Assembly (NCBI GenBank): GCA_017464225.1 | Contig: JAFUDW010000079.1 | Span: forward strand, 1-11,346 | Source: Clostridia bacterium | Lineage (GTDB): Bacteria > Bacillota_A > Clostridia > Christensenellales > Aristaeellaceae | DNA length: 11,346 nucleotides | Direction: 5' to 3' | Part shown: positions 6,109 through 11,346 of the stretch, piece after piece | Layout: each line of letters opens with the position of its first letter | How positions within the stretch are numbered: the stretch's first letter is position 1 | Made by a program: the position numbers and the translations under genes | The notes under the pieces: model-generated | Databases searched by the model: none | The model's input: the letters and a program-made list of their open reading frames with translations, nothing else | Told to the model about the DNA's origin: nothing

Positions 6109-8103
6109 TTACTGCGGCTTTGCGTTGTATACGTTCAGCAGATCCAGCGTATTGCCGAAGTATTCCTGCTTTTCGCTGCTTGTAACCTTGAGCTTGGAGC
6201 AGATATCGGCGATCACCTTTTTGGGATAGGTGCGCATGCGGGTCATGGAAGCGTTTACGTTGGTTTTCCAGGCATTCAGGGTGAAATCCTTGTTGTAGGG
6301 GTATGTTTTGATCTGGCGCGGCATCAATTCCTGCAGCGTTTCAAACCATTTCATATAGATGGGCCGCACATTTTCGGAGTAGAGCAGGTTGTTTTCCACA
6401 ATTTCGGCGGTGCGGCGCAGAAATTGATCGCGGTATTCCGGCAGCTCCAGCAGCGCGGCCAGGATGGTATGGGGGTACTGGCCGATATTGGCCGTGCGGG
6501 ACTTGAGGATCAGGTTCACTGTTTTGGTTTCATCGCCGTTCATGGCGCCGGCCTCGATGTCATGCAGCATGAACGTCCATTTGCCGCCCGGGAAACGGTA
6601 ATAACGCACGTTGCCTGCGTCGTAGTTGTTGATCATCATGCTGTAGATGGCGTAGCTGAACAGGCTGTCCACATCCACCCGATCGAGCACGTATTGCAGA
6701 TTTTCCGCCGCGTTCAGCTTGTTCTTGCGGCAGAAGTTCAGCAGCTCTATCCAATCGGCGTTGCTGCCCTTGATCACCTTGTTTTTATCCAGGCCGTTGC
6801 CCTCCAGGATATCGATGCCCTTGATGGCGGCCTCGTCGGTGATGCCCTCCCACTGGGCCAGGCTGTCCTTGTTGGCCTTTTCCCGCAGGTTGTAATGGCC
6901 GTAATATTTGCCGTTGATGTAAAGGATGATGGGCCGCCCAGCCTGGTAATACAGCCCGGTGCCGTCGCTGATCTCGCCCAGCACGGCGTCCCGCAGGCGG
7001 GTGGAATGGTTATCGCTGTTGGTCATGCGCAGCTGAATGGCCGAATAGCTGGTGTACGGGCGGTTATCGAAGAACGCGCAGTCCAGCGTATCGCTGCCGA
7101 AGGCCGATCGCGCGAATACTGAAAGCGATTTCTGCCGCAGGTTGCGGCTGCTGTGGCCTGCCACCCGGGTGGTGACCATCTGCACCAGCTGACGGGTGCC
7201 GTTTTCGTCAAAGTATTCGATCTGCGCCGGGTATTCCCAGTTGCGGTCGTAATTGGGCGTGTTGCCCGAGCCCTTCACCAGGATGCCTTTTTTATTGCTG
7301 AAAAAGTATTCATCATCGGTATAAATGGAAACCACCGATACCGGAATGGGCGTGGGATCGTCAATGATGTAGGTGCTGCCCGCCACAGTGGAGCCCAGCA
7401 TATCTCCGGCAAAGGCCCGGGCGCGGATCACGGTGGTTTTATCGACGGTGATGGGCCCGCTGTACAGCGCGGATGTGCGGCTGGGCGTACCGCAGTCGGT
7501 GGTGTAGCGGATCTCCTGACCGGGCGTGCCGCTGATGGTCACGGTGACGCTGCCCGTATAGAAACCGGCGGCTGTTTCGATCACCGGTTCGTCGGCCATC
7601 TGATCAAAGTACAGGCTGTCGTTGGCCGCGCCCGGAGTGGCCGTTTCCAGACAGTGCCAGCCATCTCCGCCCAGCGGGATGCCGCTGGACACGTTGCCGA
7701 ACTGTTTTCCGAAGGAGACCGACACGGTGTTGCCCGCGGGATCGGTCAGATAAACGGATTCGCCCTTGGCCGACAGCTTGAAATTGGCATACAGCGCGTT
7801 TTTCAGGCCGTCGGTCACCTCCTCACTGCCCGCGCAGTATACCACCAGGTAACCGTTTTTGGGAATCACCGCGGTATCGGGAAATGCCCAGCGGGTCAGG
7901 TTGAATTCATCGTTGCTCAGATACCACCCCGCCAGCTTGACCTGGGCGTTCTCGGTGTTGTACAGCTCCACCCAGTCGTCATGCCGTCCGCTCACAAAGG
8001 TGGCCGTGCTGGCCATGGCTTCGTTGATGATCACCTCGGCCCGGGCCGCCGCTGCCAGGCACCACAGCGCCAATAACAGGGCAAAAACCAGTTTTTTCTT
8101 CAT
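6109..8103 (-). CDS. Secreted CotH-family protein with lamin-tail and chitobiase-like domains
   Basis: A 664-residue exported protein. Residues 1-22 are a signal peptide (MKKK, hydrophobic core, cleavage after ARA). Residues 23 to about 160 look like a lamin-tail domain (EVIINEAM, DDWVELYN, AGWYLSND). Residues 172-247 look like a chitobiase C-terminal-like fold (YTGSVTVTIS, IRYTTD, TVIRARAF). From about 255 to 600 the CotH kinase fold is recognised by GHSSRNLRQKS, GKYYGHYNLREKA and GKWTFMLHDIEAGA. CotH of spore formers phosphorylates coat proteins; whether this one is an active kinase cannot be said, but D515 in LHDIE is at the expected acidic site. The ATG at 8101-8103 is chosen because GAGGTG precedes it by 6 bases; a GTG at 8110-8112 lies inside that ribosome binding site. 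It follows the ABC-F gene by 72 bases, probably in one operon. Substrate and partner are unknown. Confidence 0.88.
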   Translation of the reverse strand: MKKKLVFALLLALWCLAAAARAEVIINEAMASTATFVSGRHDDWVELYNTENAQVKLAGWYLSNDEFNLTRWAFPDTAVIPKNGYLVVYCAGSEEVTDGLKNALYANFKLSAKGESVYLTDPAGNTVSVSFGKQFGNVSSGIPLGGDGWHCLETATPGAANDSLYFDQMADEPVIETAAGFYTGSVTVTISGTPGQEIRYTTDCGTPSRTSALYSGPITVDKTTVIRARAFAGDMLGSTVAGSTYIIDDPTPIPVSVVSIYTDDEYFFSNKKGILVKGSGNTPNYDRNWEYPAQIEYFDENGTRQLVQMVTTRVAGHSSRNLRQKSLSVFARSAFGSDTLDCAFFDNRPYTSYSAIQLRMTNSDNHSTRLRDAVLGEISDGTGLYYQAGRPIILYINGKYYGHYNLREKANKDSLAQWEGITDEAAIKGIDILEGNGLDKNKVIKGSNADWIELLNFCRKNKLNAAENLQYVLDRVDVDSLFSYAIYSMMINNYDAGNVRYYRFPGGKWTFMLHDIEAGAMNGDETKTVNLILKSRTANIGQYPHTILAALLELPEYRDQFLRRTAEIVENNLLYSENVRPIYMKWFETLQELMPRQIKTYPYNKDFTLNAWKTNVNASMTRMRTYPKKVIADICSKLKVTSSEKQEYFGNTLDLLNVYNAKPQ

Positions 8104-8175
8104 GCGTATCACCTCGCGTATAAAAGGGGTTACGCCCTTTCTTCTGAGAAAGAAAGCTGCAAAGAAGCAGGGCTT

Positions 8176-10083
8176 TTATCCTCCCAGCTCGTCCCATTCC
8201 AGGTACAGCGCGTCGATCTTCTCCTGCAGCGCGTCCTTTTCGGCCTGCAGTTCGCCCAGACGCACATAATCGCTGGCGTTTTCCTCGATCTGAGCGTCTA
8301 TTTCCCCGCTCTGCTGTTCCAGCCTGGCTATATCGCGCTCAATCATGGCCATGCGGCGCTCGGTTTTGGTATCCTTGCGGCCCGATAGCCGTTTCTTGGC
8401 CTTTTCAGCCTTTTCCTGCTGGCGCTGAACGCTCTTTTCCTGGGCCTGCTGGGCCTGCTTGGCTTCCAGCTCGCGCTCGCGGATGAAGCGGTATTTTTTA
8501 TAGCCGCAGTCGTAATTGCGCAGTTCGCCCTCGTCCAGCTCCCAGATGCGGGTGGCAAAGCGGTTCACAAAATAGCGGTCATGGCTCACGATCAGCAGCG
8601 TTCCCTCAAACTGATCCACCGCCGATTCGATCCATTCCCGGCTGTCCAGGTCCAGGTGGTTGGTGGGCTCGGCCAGGATCAGCATGTTTACGGCGCTGTT
8701 CATCAGCATGCACTGCTTGAGGCGCGCGCGCTCGCCGCCCGAAAGCTGGGATACCCGCTTGAACTGATCCTCGCCCCGGAAGCGGTACGCGCCCAGACGA
8801 TTGCGCGCCTGCTGGGGTTCGCAGCCCAGCTCGTAGAGCAGCGTATCGTACAGCGTGCGCTCAGGATGGGCAAATTCGATCTGCTGGGGCAGATAGGCTG
8901 CCCGTACCGACGGGCCAAACTCGATGACGCCGTCGTCGGCGGCCTCTTCGCCCAGCAGGATCTTGAGCAGCGTGGTCTTGCCCGCGCCGTTGGCGCCCAC
9001 CAGCGCCACGCGCTCGCCGCCGCCCCGGATGGTCTGGGTCACGTGCTCAAACAGCGTGCGGCTGCCAAAGCTTTTTTTCAGCTCCCGGATGCGCAGGGCG
9101 TAGTCCGCCCGGAAAGGCACGGTGGGAAACCCCAGATCCAGCCGCTCTTCCTTTGTCGGCTTTTCGGTCTGCCGCAACCATTCGATGCGTCGGCGGATGG
9201 CCACTACCCGCTTATAGGTCTTGTCCATGCCGCTGTAGGCCCAGGCGCTGAGCTGGTCGGCGGCCTTTTCTAATTGGGCGATCTTGGCCTGCTCTTTTTC
9301 GTACTGCTTCATTTGCAGCTTATAACGGGCTTCTTTCTCCACCACATAAAAGCTGTAATTGCCGCTGTAGAATTCCACGCCGCCGTGATCAAGCTCCACG
9401 ATGCGCGTCACCGTGCGATCCAGAAAATACCGGTCATGGCTTACGGCCAGCACCGTACCCTTGTAATGATCCAGATAGTTTTCCAGCCATTCGATGGAAT
9501 CCATGTCCAGGTGGTTGGTGGGCTCGTCCAACAGCAGGATATCGGTTTCCCGCAGGATCATCACCGCCAAGCGGATACGGGTCTGTTCGCCGCCGCTGAG
9601 GGAGGAAAAGGGCTGCCGCCGCTGGTCGGGGGAAATATGCAGGCCGTTAGCCACTTTGCTGAGCCTGGTTTCACAGTCGTAACCGCCCAGCATGTCAAAG
9701 CGCATGGTCAGCGCGTCGTACTTTTTCAGCAGCGCTTCGCTGTGCAAGCCCTGATCCATCTGCTTTTGCACGGCTTCCAGTTCACGGGCCACCGCTGTAA
9801 CATCGGCAAAGGCCATGCGCAGCACGTCCTCCACCAGCGCGCCCTCCGGCGCCTCCGCCAATTGGCTGATATAGCCGATGCGGCGGCCTTGGGGGATGGC
9901 GATAAAGCCCTTGTCGGGGGTCAGTTCGCCGGTCATGATGCGCAGCAGCGTAGTTTTGCCGGCGCCGTTGGGGCCAAGCAGCCCCACGTGCTCGCCGGCC
10001 TCCACCTGGAAGGATACGTCGTCCAGCACCACGCGATCCTGCTCAAAGGATTTTTCAATTCCGGATACTACAATTTCAGCCAT
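8176..10083 (-). CDS. ABC-F family ATPase (ribosome-associated)
   Basis: A 635-residue protein with two ABC ATPase domains and no membrane segments, so it is a translation factor or ribosome-protection type and not a transporter. Domain 1 has Walker A GPNGAGKT (37-44), signature SGGEQ (163-167), Walker B LLLDEPTNHLD and H216 in the switch. The linker (about 248-320) is charged and helical, as in ABC-F proteins that reach the ribosomal P site. Domain 2 has GANGAGKT (363-370), signature LSGGER and H501. A coiled coil covers about 535-632. Unusually, the second Walker B reads LILAEPTNHLD: the usual Asp is Ala471, while the catalytic Glu472 is kept. The ATG at 10081-10083 is chosen because GAGG lies 6-7 bases ahead. 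Family resemblance is closest to YdiF/Uup-type members, but drug specificity cannot be inferred. Confidence 0.94.
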   Translation of the reverse strand: MAEIVVSGIEKSFEQDRVVLDDVSFQVEAGEHVGLLGPNGAGKTTLLRIMTGELTPDKGFIAIPQGRRIGYISQLAEAPEGALVEDVLRMAFADVTAVARELEAVQKQMDQGLHSEALLKKYDALTMRFDMLGGYDCETRLSKVANGLHISPDQRRQPFSSLSGGEQTRIRLAVMILRETDILLLDEPTNHLDMDSIEWLENYLDHYKGTVLAVSHDRYFLDRTVTRIVELDHGGVEFYSGNYSFYVVEKEARYKLQMKQYEKEQAKIAQLEKAADQLSAWAYSGMDKTYKRVVAIRRRIEWLRQTEKPTKEERLDLGFPTVPFRADYALRIRELKKSFGSRTLFEHVTQTIRGGGERVALVGANGAGKTTLLKILLGEEAADDGVIEFGPSVRAAYLPQQIEFAHPERTLYDTLLYELGCEPQQARNRLGAYRFRGEDQFKRVSQLSGGERARLKQCMLMNSAVNMLILAEPTNHLDLDSREWIESAVDQFEGTLLIVSHDRYFVNRFATRIWELDEGELRNYDCGYKKYRFIRERELEAKQAQQAQEKSVQRQQEKAEKAKKRLSGRKDTKTERRMAMIERDIARLEQQSGEIDAQIEENASDYVRLGELQAEKDALQEKIDALYLEWDELGG

Positions 10084-10125
10084 GGATGACCTCGGTAACA
10101 GGGGAAAATAGCATACACAAATAAA

Positions 10126-10154
10126 ATTATAGCACACATCGGCGCTTGTGGCAA
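10126..10154 (-). promoter_or_regulatory. Promoter of the ABC-F operon
   Basis: On the minus strand TTGCCA (10149-10154) and TATAAT (10126-10131) are 17 bases apart, with TGC directly before the -10 as an extended element. The -35 matches consensus at five of six positions. The transcript would have a leader of about 35 bases. It overlaps the dppA promoter on the other strand. Confidence 0.8.
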
Positions 10155-10174
10155 ATGGCCCGCTGTGCTATAAT
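10146..10174 (+). promoter_or_regulatory. Promoter of the D-aminopeptidase gene
   Basis: TTGTGG (10146-10151) and TATAAT (10169-10174) are 17 bases apart, with TGC before the -10 (extended element). The -35 boxes of this and the opposing ABC-F promoter overlap by three bases, so the two polymerases cannot bind together. Confidence 0.72.
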
Positions 10175-10202
10175 GTAGCAAATCTGAAATGGGGGACTGC
10201 GC

Positions 10203-11009
10203 ATGAAGGTTTTTATTTCCGCCGATATTGAGGGCACCACCGGCATTGCCCATTGGAACGAAACAGAAAAGAACCATCCGGACTGGAAGTATTTCAGCGA
10301 ACAGATGACCCGGGAGGTGGCTGCCGCCTGCCAGGGCGCCATGGACGCGGGCTGCCAGGAGATCATCGTAAAGGACGCCCATGATTCGGCCCGCAATATC
10401 GATCCCCGGGCGCTGCCCGAGTGCGTGCGCCTGCACCGCGGCTGGGCCGGGCTGCCGGGCAGCATGATGATGGGCATTGACGAAAGCTTTTCGGGCTGCG
10501 TGTTTACCGGCTATCACAGCGGCGCCAGCTGGAGTACCAGCCCGCTGAGCCATACGATGAACCTGGGCAATAACTATGTGAAGATCAACGGCGAGCGCAT
10601 TTCCGAAATGACCATCAACGCGCTGATGGCGGCCTATTACGGCGTGCCGCTGCTGTGCGTTACCGGCGATCAGGGCATCTGCGACGCCGCGAAGGCCGCC
10701 AATCCCAATATCGAAACAGTGGCCGTCAACGAGTGCTGCGGCAACGGCGTGCTGTCCATTCATCCCGATCTGGCCGTCCGCCGCATCCGGGAGGCCGTGG
10801 CCCGCTCGCTGAGCAAGCCTGATCTTAAATCCATGCTTTATCCCATGCCCGAGCATTTCAGCGTGGAAATCTGCTATAAAAAGCACCAGTCAGCCAACAG
10901 CGGCGCCTGGTATCCAGGCGCGCGACGGATCGACGATCTGACCGTGGGCTTTGAGAGCGACGACTATATGGAAGTGCTGCGGATGTTCAAGTTTATCTTG
11001 AGCGACTGA
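10203..11009 (+). CDS. dppA: D-aminopeptidase (DppA-like, peptidase family M55)
   Basis: A 268-residue cytosolic metallopeptidase that releases N-terminal D-amino acids from short D-peptides. M55 zinc sites are in place: D8 and E10 in ISADIEGTTG, H60 in VKDAHDSARN, H105 in FTGYHSG and E135 in the NGERISEM helix. H117 in SHTMN fits the catalytic histidine. The length is that of B. subtilis DppA. GGGGGAC (10191-10197) acts as the ribosome binding site 6-8 bases before the ATG. In B. subtilis dppA heads a dipeptide-permease operon. Here no transporter genes follow, and the gene is followed by repeat element C. Together with the cell-wall amidase in this window, recycling of D-alanyl peptides is a plausible role, but that is inference. 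Confidence 0.92.
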   Translation: MKVFISADIEGTTGIAHWNETEKNHPDWKYFSEQMTREVAAACQGAMDAGCQEIIVKDAHDSARNIDPRALPECVRLHRGWAGLPGSMMMGIDESFSGCVFTGYHSGASWSTSPLSHTMNLGNNYVKINGERISEMTINALMAAYYGVPLLCVTGDQGICDAAKAANPNIETVAVNECCGNGVLSIHPDLAVRRIREAVARSLSKPDLKSMLYPMPEHFSVEICYKKHQSANSGAWYPGARRIDDLTVGFESDDYMEVLRMFKFILSD

Positions 11010-11033
11010 TACCGGAACCTGCTGAAAATTTGC

Positions 11034-11250
11034 GGGAAGGGGTACGATAAGGGCCTCCGCGGCCCTTATAAACCTGTGCCAGGAGACTTCGCCTCCTGGA
11101 CCTCATCAGGCGAACAAGCTTGATGACATTATCAAACAACTTCCGCCAGTTAAGCTGAAAGAGGTGACGTGTAAAGGCTGTCTGAGGCAAAGAAAAAAGG
11201 CCAGTGCCGTCAGATTGGAGCAAGCTCCATCTGTCGTCCCTTGCCTTTTT
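11034..11250 (+). repeat. Composite structured intergenic element, copy C (divergent)
   Basis: After the dppA stop come GGGAAGGGG (11034-11042), a perfect nine-pair hairpin (11047-11055 with 11061-11069, loop TCCGC) followed by AAACC as in copy B, and a second hairpin (11079-11085 with 11093-11099). GGCGAA (11109-11114) can pair with TTCCGCC (11141-11147, one bulge) around TTGAT/ATCAA (11120-11124 with 11131-11135), the same nested design as copy A with unrelated bases. CTTCC (11140-11144), CTGAAA and GGCAAAGA (11186-11193) follow in the same order, then a CAAG-loop hairpin. No gene is visible. Confidence 0.5.
11194..11250. terminator. Bidirectional terminator with CAAG-loop hairpin H3
   Basis: AAAAAGGC (11194-11201) pairs with GCCTTTTT (11243-11250), so both strands end in a T run. 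Inside, CAGAT (11211-11215) pairs with ATCTG (11229-11233), T11216 is bulged, GGAG pairs with CTCC, and the loop is CAAG (11221-11224). It is the best terminator for dppA and would also stop a gene entering from the right. Confidence 0.7.
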
Positions 11251-11252
11251 CG

Positions 11253-11269
11253 GGATTGCTGCGCAATCC
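11253..11269. repeat. Perfect short hairpin
   Basis: GGATTGC (11253-11259) pairs with GCAATCC (11263-11269) around TGC. It resembles the three-base-loop hairpins at 5735-5830. Confidence 0.6.
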
Positions 11270-11270
11270 T

Positions 11271-11346
11271 CGGCCCGCTGCGCGTGCCTACCTCAGACTT
11301 GATATGCGATTACAAAGCTTCGATATGTTACCCGCACCGGAAATGA
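11271..11346 (-). repeat. Conserved intergenic block, right copy (inverted relative to 246-321)
   Basis: The reverse complement of this stretch aligns without gaps to 246-321, with 22 of 24 and 27 of 29 matches at the two ends and an unrelated 23-base middle. The match runs right to the last base of the window, so it may continue beyond. Relative to the CAAG-loop hairpin beside it, the block is in the opposite orientation from the left copy. Confidence 0.65.

Noticed and set aside
6055..8076. Two plus-strand frames (6055-7122 and 7153-8076) opposite the CotH-domain gene
   Set aside because: No motifs, skewed composition, no ribosome binding site, and they lie wholly over a well-supported gene.
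8104..8175. Possible terminator or promoter between the ABC-F and CotH genes
   Set aside because: A six-pair AAAGGG/CCCTTT hairpin is followed by only four Ts and no -35/-10 pair is convincing, so co-transcription is the simpler reading.
8581..10089. Plus-strand frames opposite the ABC-F gene
   Set aside because: They mirror the ABC-F coding sequence and lack any domain.
11164..11346. 60-codon plus-strand frame at the right edge
   Set aside because: It crosses the CAAG terminator hairpin and the conserved block, which explain the sequence better.

Overview
The window looks like a chromosomal stretch of a low-to-moderate-complexity Bacillota genome, probably a Clostridia member. The reasons are the GC-rich coding sequence, strong AAGGAGG-type ribosome binding sites, GTG starts, a PyrR-type attenuator in front of the uracil permease, an ABC-F protein, a DppA-type D-aminopeptidase, and a secreted protein combining a lamin-tail, a chitobiase-like and a CotH domain. 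The genus cannot be told from the sequence. I see no phage, IS, CRISPR, toxin-antitoxin or defence genes.

Layout. (1) Bases 1-373 are non-coding: a structured repeat element (copy A), a terminator for the leftward operon, and a conserved block. (2) Bases 374-3878 are a leftward operon read from a perfect-consensus promoter at 3923-3952: a secreted N-acetylmuramoyl-L-alanine amidase, a short DEAD-box RNA helicase, and two GNAT acetyltransferases. (3) Rightward from about 4038 come a promoter, a PyrR-binding attenuator and a uracil permease (4230-5555). (4) Bases 5556-6108 are non-coding: element copy B, then a chain of perfect hairpins and a tandem repeat enclosed by a 33-bp direct repeat. (5) Bases 6109-10083 are a leftward pair: an ABC-F ATPase, then the secreted CotH-domain protein. 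(6) Rightward, a D-aminopeptidase (10203-11009) is read from a promoter that overlaps the ABC-F promoter back to back. (7) Bases 11010-11346 are non-coding: element copy C and an inverted copy of the conserved block of region 1.

How the genes fit together. The amidase (cell-wall cleavage), the D-aminopeptidase (D-amino-acid peptides) and the CotH-domain protein all point to envelope or extracellular functions. The helicase and ABC-F protein act on RNA and ribosomes. The permease is controlled by pyrimidine supply. These look like ordinary housekeeping and accessory genes.

The unusual part is non-coding. Three intergenic regions carry a related composite element. It has a GC stem around a hairpin, a CTTCC motif, a GCAAAGA motif, and then a hairpin with a bulged T and a CAAG loop whose stems vary in a compensatory way. 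Copy B lies between convergent genes, and copies A and C are compatible with the same setting. It is the best candidate here for something undescribed. It could equally be a dispersed intergenic repeat family that ends in terminators.
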